This document shows positions 51,597-62,899 of a stretch of DNA of 64,000 bases, piece after piece (within the stretch, counting starts at the first letter, position 1; the number at the start of each line of letters is the position of its first letter). The position numbers and the translations under genes were made by a program. The notes below the pieces were generated by a model. That model worked only from the letters and a program-made list of their open reading frames with translations. It was not told the DNA's origin and ran no database searches. This DNA comes from Limnohabitans sp. INBF002 (GTDB lineage Bacteria; Pseudomonadota; Gammaproteobacteria; Burkholderiales; Burkholderiaceae_C): positions 620,001 to 684,000 of the forward strand of contig NZ_AP027055.1 in assembly GCF_027924905.1 (NCBI RefSeq), in the 5' to 3' direction.

Positions 51597-54290
51597 TTAG
51601 TTGGAGAGCGCGCGCGAAACCACTTCACGCACGTCGTTGCTTAAATCGGTTTTGGCGGCGATGCGTTTGATGGCTTCGTGCGCAGCGGTGCGGTAGGGCT
51701 CGGCCAGTTTGCTCCAACGGTCCAAGGCGCGTGCCAAACGGGCGGCGACTTGGGGGTTGATGGCGTCGAGCTCCAACACGCGTTCGCTCCAGAACACATA
51801 ACCCGCCGCATCGCTGCGGTGGAATGCGCCGGGGTTGGCACTGCAGAAACTGAAGATCAGGCTGCGTGCGCGGTTGGGGTTTTTGATGTGGAAGTCGGGG
51901 TGCAGCATGAGGTTGCGCACCAGCGACAAGATGTTGCCACCACGGTCGGTGCTGCCGGCTTGCAGGGCAAACCACTTGTCCATCACCAAGGCTTCGTTGT
52001 GGAACAGGTTGTAGAAGCGTTGCAGCGCATCGTCTGCCAATTCAAGACCCGAGCCCACCAAAGCGCTCAAGGCGTTGAAGCGGTCGGTCATGTTGTGCGC
52101 GTCTTTGAAGCACTGGTAGGTGCGACCTGGCCACACCACGTCACCGGTGGTGCGTGCGTCTAAGCACAACATGGTGAGAGCCATGCCACTCAATGCGCGG
52201 CGGCCACTCGACACGGGGTCGGGGCTGAAAGCGCCGTTTTCGCTGTGGGCTTCGAAGGCCCAAGCCCAATCGTCATGCAACTCGCGTGCGAGTTGGGTGC
52301 GCATGGCTTCGCGTACCGCGTGGATGCGTTGAGGGTCGACCACATCGAGCTGTTCAGCAATGTAGGTTTCAGAAGGCAAGGTGAGCACCAAGTCTTTGAA
52401 CGCGGCGTCCAATGCTGGGTTGCGCAGCACGGTGCGCAGGGCTTGCACCAAGGCAGCATCCAACACGTGTGTGGGGGCCTCGCTGGCCGCCACGGCGGTG
52501 AGTGCGGCGTTCAGGCACAGGCGTTGCGCGGCTTCCCATTGGTTGAACGGGTCGGTGTCGTGTGCCAACAGCGTGAGCAGTTGTGTAGGCGTGAAGTCTT
52601 TTTCCAGCACCACAGGGGCGCTGAAGCCTCGCAAGATAGAGGGCACAGGCTCTTCACCGGCTTGCAGTGACAAGTCTTTGAACTCGAAGCTTTGCGTGGC
52701 TTCGGTCAATACCAAGAGTTGCGTGGACAGCACCTCGCGGCCATTGGCGCCCAGCAAACCAAATTGCACCGGAATGACAAACGGTTCTTTGTGGTCTTGG
52801 CCGGGGCTGGGTGGGCAGCTTTGGCTCATGCTCAGTGTGTACGTGCGTGTGTCGGCGTTGTAACTGCCAGCGGCTTGCACGCGGGGTGTGCCGGCTTGTG
52901 CGTACCAACGCTTGAACTGCGTCAAGTGCGTGGCGAGTGCTGAGCCTGGGTTGGCATCAGCAATGGCTTGCGCAAAATCGTCACACGTCACCGCTTGGCC
53001 ATCGTGGCGCTCGAAGTAGAGCGACATGCCTTTGGCGAAGCCCTCACGACTTGTCAGGGTCTGCATCATGCGCACGACCTCAGAGCCTTTTTCGTAAATC
53101 GTGACGGTGTAGAAGTTGTTGATTTCTACATAGCTGTCAGGACGCACGGAGTGGGCCATGGGGCCTGCGTCTTCGGGGAACTGCGCGGTGCGCAGCAAGC
53201 GCACGTCTTCGATGCGTTTGACGGCTTTGGCCGAGGCAGCCGCTTGCGCGTTGTCCTTCAAAGCCTCAGCGGCCAAGTCTTGGCTGAACTCTTGGTCGCG
53301 GAAAACGGTGAGGCCTTCTTTGAGCGAGAGCTGGAACCAGTCGCGGCAGGTCACGCGGTTGCCGGTCCAGTTGTGGAAGTATTCATGGCCGACCACGCTT
53401 TCGATGTTGGCGTAGTCCATGTCGGTGGCGGTGGCGGAGTTGGCCAACACAAACTTGGTGTTGAAGATGTTGAGGCCCTTGTTCTCCATCGCGCCCATGT
53501 TGAAGTCGCTGGTGGCGACGATCATGAAGCGCTCTAAGTCGAGGCTCAAGTTGAAACGCTGCTCGTCCCACTTGATGCTGGCCATGAGCGAGTTCATGGC
53601 GTGTTCGGTTTTGTCCAAATCGCCGGAACGCACAAACACTTGCAGCAAGTGTTCTTTGCCCGACGGCGCTTTGACGCGCTGTTCGCGGCACACAAACTGG
53701 CCCGCCACCAAGGCAAACAAGTAGCAAGGCTTTTTGTGCGGGTCGACCCAACGGGCGAAGTGACGACCGTCTTCCAGCGTGCCTTCGTCCACCAAATTGC
53801 CGTTGCTCAGCAGCACGGGGAAGGCCTTTTTGTCGGCGCGCAGCGTGACGCTGTAGTGCGACATCACATCGGGGCGGTCTAAGAAATAGGTGATGCGGCG
53901 AAAGCCCTCGGCCTCGCACTGCGTGAAGAACGAGTCGTTGCTGACGTACAAGCCCATGAGCTTGGTGTTCTTGTTGGGCAAGCAGGTGGTGAAGATTTCC
54001 AGATCAAAGGCCTCATGGCCTTCAGGCAAGTTCTCCAGCACCAACTGGCTGCCGTCCATCTTGAACGAGGTGCCTTGGCCGTTGACCAACACGCGCGCCA
54101 AGTTCAGCTCGTCGCCGTCCAAACGCAAAGGCTGAGCCGCCACGTCGGGGTTGCGGCGCACGCGCATTTGGTTGAGCACGCGAGTTTTGGCTGGGTCAAG
54201 GTCAAACGTCAGATCGACGGTGTCAATCCAAAACGCGGGCGCTGTGTAGTCGGCGCGTTGGATTAGTTGGGCTGTGCCTTCACGGTACAT
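51597..54290 (-). CDS. pepN: Aminopeptidase N
   Basis: An 897-residue M1-family zinc aminopeptidase, cytoplasmic. The exopeptidase motif GAMENKG (near residue 270) and the zinc site HEYFHNWTGN with downstream Glu are intact, followed by the Ig-like and helical C-terminal domains of the E. coli PepN type. It lies eight bases behind prfB, so prfB-pepN-fbp may share a transcript. Confidence 0.96.
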   Translation of the reverse strand: MYREGTAQLIQRADYTAPAFWIDTVDLTFDLDPAKTRVLNQMRVRRNPDVAAQPLRLDGDELNLARVLVNGQGTSFKMDGSQLVLENLPEGHEAFDLEIFTTCLPNKNTKLMGLYVSNDSFFTQCEAEGFRRITYFLDRPDVMSHYSVTLRADKKAFPVLLSNGNLVDEGTLEDGRHFARWVDPHKKPCYLFALVAGQFVCREQRVKAPSGKEHLLQVFVRSGDLDKTEHAMNSLMASIKWDEQRFNLSLDLERFMIVATSDFNMGAMENKGLNIFNTKFVLANSATATDMDYANIESVVGHEYFHNWTGNRVTCRDWFQLSLKEGLTVFRDQEFSQDLAAEALKDNAQAAASAKAVKRIEDVRLLRTAQFPEDAGPMAHSVRPDSYVEINNFYTVTIYEKGSEVVRMMQTLTSREGFAKGMSLYFERHDGQAVTCDDFAQAIADANPGSALATHLTQFKRWYAQAGTPRVQAAGSYNADTRTYTLSMSQSCPPSPGQDHKEPFVIPVQFGLLGANGREVLSTQLLVLTEATQSFEFKDLSLQAGEEPVPSILRGFSAPVVLEKDFTPTQLLTLLAHDTDPFNQWEAAQRLCLNAALTAVAASEAPTHVLDAALVQALRTVLRNPALDAAFKDLVLTLPSETYIAEQLDVVDPQRIHAVREAMRTQLARELHDDWAWAFEAHSENGAFSPDPVSSGRRALSGMALTMLCLDARTTGDVVWPGRTYQCFKDAHNMTDRFNALSALVGSGLELADDALQRFYNLFHNEALVMDKWFALQAGSTDRGGNILSLVRNLMLHPDFHIKNPNRARSLIFSFCSANPGAFHRSDAAGYVFWSERVLELDAINPQVAARLARALDRWSKLAEPYRTAAHEAIKRIAAKTDLSNDVREVVSRALSN

Positions 54291-54298
54291 GGTGTTCC

Positions 54299-55403
54299 TT
54301 AAATACCTTGCTTGAGTGACGCTTCGATGAAAGCATCGAGGTCGCCATCCAAGACTTTTTGTGTGGCCGAAATTTCGACGTTGGTACGCAAGTCTTTGAT
54401 GCGGCTGTTGTCCAGCACGTAGCTGCGGATTTGATGGCCCCAGCCCACATCTGTCTTGGTGTCTTCGAGCTTTTGTTGTTCTTCTTGGCGCTTGCGCATC
54501 TCGTGGTCATACAGGCGAGAGCGCAGGCGCTTCCACGCCACGTCACGGTTGCTGTGTTGGCTGCGACCGTCTTGACACTGCACCACGATGCCGGTGGGCA
54601 TGTGGGTCAAACGCACGGCAGAGTCGGTTTTGTTGATGTGCTGACCACCCGCGCCCGAGGCACGGTAGGTGTCGGTGCGCACGTCCGATGGGTTGATGTC
54701 AATCTCGATCGAGTCGTCAATCTCGGGGTACACGAACACCGAGGCGAACGAGGTGTGGCGACCGCCCGAGCTGTCAAACGGCGACTTGCGCACCAAGCGG
54801 TGCACGCCAGTTTCGGTGCGCAGCAAACCAAAGGCGTATTCGCCTTCAATCTTGATGGTGGCGCCTTTGATGCCCGCCACGTCACCCGCAGATTCGTCTT
54901 CCACTGTGGTTTTGAAGCCTTTGCGTTCGGCGTACTTGAGGTACTGGCGCAGCAACATGCTGGCCCAGTCGCAGGCTTCGGTACCACCGGCACCGGCTTG
55001 GATGTCGAGGAAGCAATTGAGCGGATCCGCTTCGTTGCTGAACATGCGGCGGAATTCGAGCTCTTCGATGGTTTTGACCAAGCCTTGGGTGTCGGCTTCG
55101 ATGGTGAGCAAGCCGTCTTCGTCGTTGTCGGCCTTGCTCATCTCAAACAACTCGGCGTTGTCTGCCAGCTCTTGCGTGAGGCGGGTGAGGGTGACGACCA
55201 CGCCGTCGAGGGCTTTCTTTTCACGACCCAGCTCTTGCGCTTTTTTGGGGTCGTTCCAAATGGTGGGGTCTTCTAGCGAGGCGTTGACGGTGCGCAGGCG
55301 TTCAGATTTGGCATCGTAGTCAAAGATACCTCCGGAGATCCACCGTGCGGACGCTCAGGTCGGCAAGTGTGGATCCAATGAGGTTGATGCGTTCTGCTTC
55401 CAT
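54299..55403 (-). CDS. prfB: Peptide chain release factor 2, with programmed +1 frameshift
   Basis: RF2 terminates translation at UGA and UAA. The gene is in two frames: 27 codons from ATG 55403 to CTT (ending 55323), then an in-frame TGA (55322-55320). Skipping base 55322 continues the frame at GAC for 340 more residues, giving 367 in total. The GGQ loop ([15 protein letters not shown]) is present. The apparent ORF start near 55201 is only an internal Met. Autoregulation: low RF2 lets ribosomes shift past the TGA. Confidence 0.96.
55319..55335 (-). promoter_or_regulatory. prfB frameshift site
   Basis: Minus-strand GGAGGTATCTTTGACTA: an internal Shine-Dalgarno (GGAGG) three bases upstream of CTT-TGA-C. 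This is the classical arrangement stimulating the +1 shift of RF2. Confidence 0.95.
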
Positions 55404-55464
55404 GATGCGGTCTTCTTTATGTGTCTGGGGGAAACCGCAGATTTTCTCACGTTCAGACCGGTTC

Positions 55465-56016
55465 TTAGAAGCTGCGAGCGTAGGCAAACAAAACGCCAGC
55501 GTTGCCGAGCAAAAAGACCTGCGCTGAGTCTTTAGGCGTGAAGGCGTAGCCCAGCGAGGGAATGATGGCCGGCGCAATGCCGTAGTTGTTGAATGGGATT
55601 TTTTCTTTGTATGCGCCGCGGTAGCCGTAGAGCAAGCCCGCAGAGACTTTGGTGAACAGCTTGGGGTTGCCCAAAATGCCATCCCATTGCTTACCCACAT
55701 AGGCGTAAGCAGAGCCTTGGCCAAACGAGTTGGTGAACAAGGCCAAGCCGCAGAAGCGACCACCGCTGACGTGGCTGTCAAGCGCCACCAGAATGACTTG
55801 CTTGTGCTCTGGGTTGTTGGACCAGTGGTGGGTGTAAGGGGAAATGGTGAGGTCCCATTTTTTGGTGGGCTGCTCGCCGCCCTCAACTGCCAAGCTGTCG
55901 GGGCAAGGCTGCCAGTCGTAGAGATCATTGCCTGCGGCTTGGGCCGACGTGGCTCCCAAAGCGCCTGCCAACACAGTGGAGAGCAGCAGGGCGCGTAGGT
56001 TGTATGAAAAATGCAT
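55465..56016 (-). CDS. Exported beta-rich protein, probable outer-membrane barrel
   Basis: A 183-residue protein with a clear signal peptide (NLRALLLSTVLAGALGATSAQA, cut near residue 27) and a mature part of alternating strands ending in Phe (FAYARSF), as in small outer-membrane barrels. Segments such as HWSNNPEHKQVILVAL and GLLYGYRGAYK suggest a PagP-like or related eight-stranded barrel, but no catalytic residues can be assigned with confidence. It lies alone behind prfB in the same direction. Confidence 0.65.
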   Translation of the reverse strand: MHFSYNLRALLLSTVLAGALGATSAQAAGNDLYDWQPCPDSLAVEGGEQPTKKWDLTISPYTHHWSNNPEHKQVILVALDSHVSGGRFCGLALFTNSFGQGSAYAYVGKQWDGILGNPKLFTKVSAGLLYGYRGAYKEKIPFNNYGIAPAIIPSLGYAFTPKDSAQVFLLGNAGVLFAYARSF

Positions 56017-56066
56017 TCGTTTAGCTTAATTTCTAAAAGCTGAATTTTATCTTCTTTAGCAAACCA

Positions 56067-56984
56067 TCACGTTTTCAAAAAATCTTCTATGAATTGCGCC
56101 AGCTTTTCAGGCTGGTCGTGGTGCAGCATGTGGCCTGCGTTGTCGATGACGGCGTGGGTGATGTTGGGCACGGCGGCAATGCGCTGCCTGAACTCGGCCA
56201 GGGTGTAGCTGTCCTTCCACCACTGGCCCATGCTGTCGGTGCTGGCGACCACGCACAACATGGGCGCGGTGATGCGTTCGTAAATGGCTTGGGTCTCATC
56301 GGCTTTGAACAACTGGGCGTTGACGACCTTGTGTGCCGCATGACCCAGGATGCGCCATTCACCTTGGTCGTTGGCGCGTGCCCAATGCTGAGCCAGCCAA
56401 TGGGCTTTGTCTGAGCCCAAGCGCGGGTTGGTTTTGATGAGGCGCTGCGCCACGGCTTCAAGGCTGGCGTAAGGTTTAAGGGCCATCTCGTTGCGTTGCA
56501 AAGCTTTGAGCTCGTCCATCCACTTGGCCAAGCGGCTTGGTGCTTGGGCTGGGCGAGTGGCTGGCATGCCAAAGCCTTCGAGGTTGATGAGTTTGTGGAT
56601 GCGTTCAGGGCGAATGCCCGCATACATCGTCGCCACATGACCGCCCATGCTGTGGCCCAGCAGGTGGATTAGGCGTTCGCCCACGTAATGGTCGAGCAAT
56701 TGGTCCAAGTCAGCCAGATAGTCGGGGAACCAGAAGTTGTCGGTGTGGGGTGTTTCGGTCAGGCCAAAACCACGCCAATCGGGGGCGATGACCCAGTGAT
56801 CGTCTTGCAGTGCGTCGATCACAAACTGAAATGAGGCGGCCACATCCATCCAACCGTGCAGCATGACCAGTGGCGTTTTGTCGGGTGATGGCGTGCCCCA
56901 CTGCCGTACGTGATAACGCAGGTGGCGGATGGGGATAAATTCGCTGCGCGAAGGGTGTTGGATGGGGTACATGGCTTGAATCAT
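56067..56984 (-). CDS. Alpha/beta-fold hydrolase
   Basis: A 305-residue serine hydrolase. The oxyanion region LHGWMDVAASF, the nucleophile elbow GHSMGG and the late His in AGHMLHHDQPEKLAQFIEDFL complete the triad layout. The start is uncertain: ATGs at 57011, 56984 and 56972 share the frame and none has a strong ribosome-binding site. Substrate unknown; no signal peptide. Confidence 0.88.
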   Translation of the reverse strand: MIQAMYPIQHPSRSEFIPIRHLRYHVRQWGTPSPDKTPLVMLHGWMDVAASFQFVIDALQDDHWVIAPDWRGFGLTETPHTDNFWFPDYLADLDQLLDHYVGERLIHLLGHSMGGHVATMYAGIRPERIHKLINLEGFGMPATRPAQAPSRLAKWMDELKALQRNEMALKPYASLEAVAQRLIKTNPRLGSDKAHWLAQHWARANDQGEWRILGHAAHKVVNAQLFKADETQAIYERITAPMLCVVASTDSMGQWWKDSYTLAEFRQRIAAVPNITHAVIDNAGHMLHHDQPEKLAQFIEDFLKT

Positions 56985-57076
56985 AAGGAGGCGTGGCATC
57001 GCCCAAGTCAAACCACGGCTTCTGAGGCTTTAGACTTGTCAGGTTTTTACAAGCCTTGATGGCTGGAGTAATTCGG

Positions 57077-58144
57077 ATGACTTTTCCTCTCGTTCAGCTG
57101 GGCACCAGCGATTTGCACGTCACACCCATTTGCTTGGGCACCATGACCTTTGGTGAGCAAGTCAACGAAGCCGATTCACATGCCATCCTCGACCACTCGC
57201 TGGCGCGTGGCGTGAACTTCATCGACACCGCTGAGATGTATTCGGTGCCGCCCAAAGCCGAGACCTGTGGCCACACCGAAACCATCATTGGCAACTGGTT
57301 TGCCAAGAACCCAGGCGCGCGCCAAAAACTGGTGGTGGCCACCAAAGTGGCGGGCCCATCCCGCGGCATGCCTTGGATTCGCGACCACATGGGGTTGACC
57401 GTGAAAGATTTCGTCACTTCGTGCGAAGGCAGCTTGCGCCGCTTGCAAACCGATGTGATTGATCTCTACCAAATTCATTGGCCCGAGCGCCATGTGCCTG
57501 CTTTTGGCGGTGTGTATTACGACCCCCAAAAGGAAACGTCTGAGACGTCCATTCATGCCCAGCTCGAAGCGCTGGCGCAGTTGGTGAAGGCGGGCAAAGT
57601 TCGCCACGTGGGCTTGTCCAACGAAACGCCGTATGGCGTGCACGAGTTTGTGCGCTTGGCCGAGCAGCACGGCTTGCCGCGCGTGGCCACCACGCAAAAC
57701 CCGTATTGCCTGATCAACCGCACGTATGAAAACGGTTTGGATGAAACCTGCCACCGCTTGAATGTGTCGTTGCTGGCCTATTCGCCTTTGGGCTTTGGTT
57801 TGTTGACTGGCAAGTACGACGCCAGCGGCATCACTGGCCCAGACGCGCCCAAAGGCGCACGCATCTCTGGCTACGAGAGTGTGCGCAAGCAACGCTGGGG
57901 TCGTCCTGAGTCGTTGGTGGCAGCACGTCGCTACAACGCGTTGGCTTTGGAAAACGGCATGACACCGACGCAAATGGCGCTGGCGTTTTGTTACACCAAG
58001 TGGCAAGTGGCCAGCACCATCATTGGTGTGACGTCGCTCGCGCAACTCGATGCCGATTTGGACGCATGGGGCACCACTTTGTCGCCCGAAGTGTTGGCCG
58101 CGATCGATGCGATTCGTTGGGAAATGCGCGACCCTGCGCAATAA
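57077..58144 (+). CDS. tas: NADP(H)-dependent aldo/keto reductase (Tas-like)
   Basis: A 355-residue AKR-fold enzyme. The active-site set is visible as Asp and Tyr in FIDTAEMYS, the Lys in VVATKV and His in IHWP. Length and the CGHTETIIGNW segment match the E. coli Tas branch. ATG 57077 has GGAG eight bases upstream and is preferred to ATGs at 57056 and 57059. The natural carbonyl substrate is unknown. Confidence 0.9.
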   Translation: MTFPLVQLGTSDLHVTPICLGTMTFGEQVNEADSHAILDHSLARGVNFIDTAEMYSVPPKAETCGHTETIIGNWFAKNPGARQKLVVATKVAGPSRGMPWIRDHMGLTVKDFVTSCEGSLRRLQTDVIDLYQIHWPERHVPAFGGVYYDPQKETSETSIHAQLEALAQLVKAGKVRHVGLSNETPYGVHEFVRLAEQHGLPRVATTQNPYCLINRTYENGLDETCHRLNVSLLAYSPLGFGLLTGKYDASGITGPDAPKGARISGYESVRKQRWGRPESLVAARRYNALALENGMTPTQMALAFCYTKWQVASTIIGVTSLAQLDADLDAWGTTLSPEVLAAIDAIRWEMRDPAQ

Positions 58145-58156
58145 AAGGAAAGATAG

Positions 58157-58798
58157 ATGTTTGCTGATTCTTCTGTGGTGGTGTTGCTCACCTTGGGCGC
58201 GTATTTGGTGGGCTCCTTGTCCTTCGCGGTCATCGTGAGCCGCCTGATGGGCTTGGACGATCCACGCACCTATGGCAGTCAAAACCCAGGCGCCACCAAC
58301 GTGCTGCGTTCGGGCAACAAACAAGCGGCCGTGGCCACTTTGTTGTTTGATGCGCTCAAGGGCTACTTCCCTGTGTTGCTGGTCAAACTCTATGGCCCAG
58401 CTTTTGGCTTGGACGACCGGGCGGTGGCTTTGGTGGCCATCTCGGCTTTCATCGGCCACTTGTGGCCTGTGTTCTTTGCCTTCAAAGGTGGCAAGGGCGT
58501 GGCCACTGCCGCTGGTATTTTGTTTGGCGTGGAGCCCTTACTCGGCGCTGCGGTGATGGGCACATGGCTGATCGTGGCGTTTTTCTTTCGTTACTCGTCG
58601 CTGGCCGCTTTGGCTGCATCGCTGTTTGCACCGGCCTACTATTTGTTTGGCAATCAAATCGCATGGCAAACCAGCGACGCAGAGTTGTTGGCCGTGGCGG
58701 TGATGAGCGCTTTGCTGCTGATGCGTCACAAAGACAATATTGCACGCTTGGTGTCTGGCCAAGAGACGAAGATTGGTGCGAAGAAAGAAGCGAGTTAA
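58157..58798 (+). CDS. plsY: Acyl-phosphate:glycerol-3-phosphate acyltransferase
   Basis: A 213-residue inner-membrane enzyme starting phospholipid synthesis. The three conserved PlsY loops are present: [24 protein letters not shown] (phosphate loop) and [18 protein letters not shown] ribosome-binding site (AAGGAAAG) precedes ATG 58157. It overlaps the convergent yajQ gene by four bases. Confidence 0.96.
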   Translation: MFADSSVVVLLTLGAYLVGSLSFAVIVSRLMGLDDPRTYGSQNPGATNVLRSGNKQAAVATLLFDALKGYFPVLLVKLYGPAFGLDDRAVALVAISAFIGHLWPVFFAFKGGKGVATAAGILFGVEPLLGAAVMGTWLIVAFFFRYSSLAALAASLFAPAYYLFGNQIAWQTSDAELLAVAVMSALLLMRHKDNIARLVSGQETKIGAKKEAS

Positions 58799-59280
58799 TC
58801 GCGGAAGTTGTTGAACGACAAAGGCAAGTCGGTCATGTCTTTGCGAATCAAGGCCATCGCGGCTTGCAGGTCGTCGCGCTTAGTGCCGCTGACGCGCACC
58901 GCATCGCCCTGAATGGCGGCTTGGACTTTGATCTTGCTGTCTTTGAGCAAGCGCTGAATTTTCTTGGACACTTCGGTCTCAATGCCGTTGCGGATTTTGA
59001 TGACTTGTTTGACCTTGTCACCGCCCACTTTTTGCACGTCGCCTTTGTCAAGGAAGCGCACATCGACTTCGCGCTTGGTCAGTTTGTTGCGAAGCACGTC
59101 TTCGACTTGCACCAGCTGAAAGTCGGCATCGCCAAACATGGTGATCTCTTTGTCTTTGAGTTCAACGGCAGCAGACGTGCCTTTGAAGTCGAAGCGGGTG
59201 GCGATTTCTTTGGAAGTGTTTTCAACGGCGTTTTTCACTTCGACCAAGTTGGGTTCGAGTACGGTGTCAAAAGAGGGCAT
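58795..59280 (-). CDS. yajQ: YajQ family nucleotide-binding protein
   Basis: A 161-residue protein of the UPF0234 family, with the canonical start [23 protein letters not shown] and end [24 protein letters not shown]. Members bind nucleic acid or cyclic di-GMP in studied species. Its role here cannot be told from context. Confidence 0.95.
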   Translation of the reverse strand: MPSFDTVLEPNLVEVKNAVENTSKEIATRFDFKGTSAAVELKDKEITMFGDADFQLVQVEDVLRNKLTKREVDVRFLDKGDVQKVGGDKVKQVIKIRNGIETEVSKKIQRLLKDSKIKVQAAIQGDAVRVSGTKRDDLQAAMALIRKDMTDLPLSFNNFRD

Positions 59281-59319
59281 GGCAGTCAGCTTTCAAATTC
59301 AGAATGAGACAATTGCCCT

Positions 59320-60372
59320 ATGTTAGTGGAACCCAACACCCCCCTTCAAGCGCACAACAGCTTTGGCATTTCGGCCAAAGCCCTGCAACTGGTGCGCGTG
59401 CGCACCGAGGCCGATGTGCAAGCCGTGCTGGCCGATACGACCTTGCGCGAATCGCCTAAGTTTGTGCTGGGCGGCGGCAGCAACATTGTGCTGACGGGCG
59501 ATGTGAAGCCCCTGGTGCTGAAGGTGGAAATCAAAGGCATGCGCCTGGTCGAAGAGACCGACAAGGCTTGGGTGGTCGAAGCCGCCGCCGGCGAAAAGTG
59601 GCATGACTTGGTGGCTTGGACGCTGGACAACGGCTGGCCCGGTCTAGAAAACATGGCGCTCATTCCCGGCAGCGTGGGCGCATCGCCCGTGCAAAACATT
59701 GGCGCGTACGGCGTAGAGCTGCAAGACCGCTTTCATTCGTTGGACGCCATTGACCTGACCACCGGGCAAACCTTCAGCCTTGATGCTGCGCAATGCGCGT
59801 TTGGCTACCGTGACTCTGTGTTCAAGCACGAGAGCAGTGGACAGAATGGCCTGGGCTTGGCAGGCAAAGCGCTGATCACCCGCGTGCGTTTTTTGCTGCG
59901 CAAAGATTGGAAGCCCGTTTTGGGCTACCTTGACCTCGAACGCAAAATGGCCGAGACCGGCATCAGCCAACCTACCGCGATGCAAATTTTTGAATGGGTT
60001 TGCGCCATTCGACGCGCCAAGTTGCCTGACCCCGCGGTCATTGGTAACGCCGGCAGCTTCTTTAAGAACCCCACTGTCACGCAGGACCAGTGCGACGACA
60101 TCATCGCGCGCGAACCCAAGGTGGTTCACTACCTGTTAGACGATGGCCGGATCAAACTGGCCGCTGGCTGGCTGATTGACGCTTGCGGGTGGAAAGGCAA
60201 AACCGTGGGCAATGCCGGTGTGTACGACAAACAAGCCTTGGTGTTGGTCAACGTCGGTGGCAAAGAGCACCCCTGTACCGGTGGTGAAGTGATGACGCTG
60301 GCCAAAGCCATTCAGACCAGCGTGTATGAGCGCTTTGGCATTCGCCTAGAACCAGAACCCGTTGTGGTTTGA
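59320..60372 (+). CDS. murB: UDP-N-acetylenolpyruvoylglucosamine reductase
   Basis: A 350-residue flavoenzyme of peptidoglycan precursor synthesis. FAD-site motif VLGGGSNIVLTGD (near residue 48), the ALIPGSVGASPVQNIGAYG segment, and the GNAGSFFKNP active-site Ser region identify the E. coli-type MurB. Starts 39 bases from the divergent yajQ. Confidence 0.96.
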   Translation: MLVEPNTPLQAHNSFGISAKALQLVRVRTEADVQAVLADTTLRESPKFVLGGGSNIVLTGDVKPLVLKVEIKGMRLVEETDKAWVVEAAAGEKWHDLVAWTLDNGWPGLENMALIPGSVGASPVQNIGAYGVELQDRFHSLDAIDLTTGQTFSLDAAQCAFGYRDSVFKHESSGQNGLGLAGKALITRVRFLLRKDWKPVLGYLDLERKMAETGISQPTAMQIFEWVCAIRRAKLPDPAVIGNAGSFFKNPTVTQDQCDDIIAREPKVVHYLLDDGRIKLAAGWLIDACGWKGKTVGNAGVYDKQALVLVNVGGKEHPCTGGEVMTLAKAIQTSVYERFGIRLEPEPVVV

Positions 60373-60433
60373 ATGAGCTAACCAACACACCGAAGGCGTA
60401 CGCCGTCATGCGCCTTCAGCGAGAGACGTGCAA

Positions 60434-60463
60434 TAAAAAAAGCGACCCGAGGGCCGCTTTTTT
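60434..60463. terminator. Bidirectional intrinsic terminator
   Basis: AAAAAAGCG(A)CCC-GA-GGG(C)CGCTTTTTT, one internal mismatch, between the convergent murB and argG genes. Confidence 0.9.
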
Positions 60464-60480
60464 ACTGGGGCAAGAAGTGT

Positions 60481-61836
<1,356 letters not shown>

Positions 61837-62154
61837 TTAACCGAAGTGGCAGATGTAGTGGTAGGGCTCGGTCACGCGAATGTCGAACTTCGAGTTGCCG
61901 GGCACGTTGAACTTTTCGCCTGCGCTGGACTTGACCCAGTCTTGGCTGCCGTCGAGTTTGTATTCGCAGTAGCCGCCGACACATTCCATGATCTCAGGGG
62001 CGCCGGTGTTGAAGGTCAACGTAGCGGGCAGGATGACCCCGACCGACAGCTTGGTGCCATCAGCCAACGTCAGGCCGTGGCTGACGCATTTGCCGTCAAA
62101 GTAAACATTCGCTTTGGTGGTGACGCTGGCGCTGTCGATTTTTTCTGTGGTCAT
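61837..62154 (-). CDS. ppnP: Pyrimidine/purine nucleoside phosphorylase (PpnP)
   Basis: A 105-residue single-cupin protein of the DUF1255/YaiE family (GVILPATLTFNTGAPEIMECVGG and VPGNSKFDIRV motifs). E. coli PpnP splits a broad set of nucleosides with phosphate. It fits with nucleoside uptake at the start of the window, though it lies beside argG. Confidence 0.93.
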   Translation of the reverse strand: MTTEKIDSASVTTKANVYFDGKCVSHGLTLADGTKLSVGVILPATLTFNTGAPEIMECVGGYCEYKLDGSQDWVKSSAGEKFNVPGNSKFDIRVTEPYHYICHFG

Positions 62155-62207
62155 GGTGTGCGTATCAGTAGGATTGCAAAACCATAGATTTTAGGTGACC
62201 CAAAACG

Positions 62208-62236
62208 ACAAAAGCCGCTGAGCGCGGCTTTTGCTT
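62208..62236 (-). terminator. Intrinsic terminator behind the glycine-zipper gene
   Basis: AAAAGCCGC-TGAGC-GCGGCTTTT, nine-base stem, 34 bases behind the stop of the minus-strand gene at 62270. Confidence 0.85.
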
Positions 62237-62269
62237 GCAATCAGCGCCCGAAGAGACGCATGGACGGGT

Positions 62270-62812
62270 TTAGTAGCGAGGTGCAGAGCCTGCTGGTGGC
62301 ACACCATAGCTAGTGTTGGCGGGCGTTGTAGGGGCCATCGGGGTGATTTGTAAGCGCACGGTAGGGCCTGGGTCTTGTGGCATTTGCACGGTGTATTGTT
62401 TGCCTGCAAACTCATAAACCACGTTGTAAGCCATGGTGCGGTTCTCGTAAAACATTTGCTGGCTGCAGTTTTGAACGTTTTTCACTTCAGGTGTACCTGG
62501 GCCTTCGATGTTGTCACCCAAAATAGCGCCACCAAAGAGGCCCGCCATGGTGGCCAAAGCGCGGCCAGAGCCGTTGCCGATTTGGTTGCCAATTGCGCCA
62601 CCGGCGATGGCACCCATCGCAGCACCTGCGCCAGACTTTTGACCACCAGTGACCACTTGTTGGTTGTTACACACTTGGCGTGGCACGGCTACTTGTTGAA
62701 TGATGGGCGTGCTGGAGATAACTTTGCCAACTTCTTGGGCTTGCACAGAGGCAGAGGCCAACACAGCCATCAGGCCGGCGAGCAATGTGGTTTGAATGGT
62801 GATCTTTTTCAT
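62270..62812 (-). CDS. Glycine-zipper 2TM domain envelope protein
   Basis: A 180-residue exported protein. Signal peptide MKKITIQTTLLAGLMAVLASASVQA, then a conserved pair of Cys (VCNNQQV and QNCSQQM) around a glycine-zipper segment (GAAMGAIAGGAIGNQIGNGSGRALATMAG, split in the family as two short helices) and a Pro-rich tail. It is of the SlyB/Rickettsia 17-kDa type, associated with the outer membrane. No lipobox Cys is visible at the cleavage site. Confidence 0.85.
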   Translation of the reverse strand: MKKITIQTTLLAGLMAVLASASVQAQEVGKVISSTPIIQQVAVPRQVCNNQQVVTGGQKSGAGAAMGAIAGGAIGNQIGNGSGRALATMAGLFGGAILGDNIEGPGTPEVKNVQNCSQQMFYENRTMAYNVVYEFAGKQYTVQMPQDPGPTVRLQITPMAPTTPANTSYGVPPAGSAPRY

Positions 62813-62899
62813 GGGAAATCCCTTTTTTAACTTGGCAGAAGTGTAGTGCTTGGTTTGTTTTTATCTGTAAAGCGTGGGTAAAACCTGCGCTGAATGGAC

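Noticed and set aside
57176..58459. 427-codon open frame on the minus strand
   Set aside because: It is antisense to the well-supported aldo/keto reductase and plsY; His/Arg-rich composition is typical of a shadow frame.
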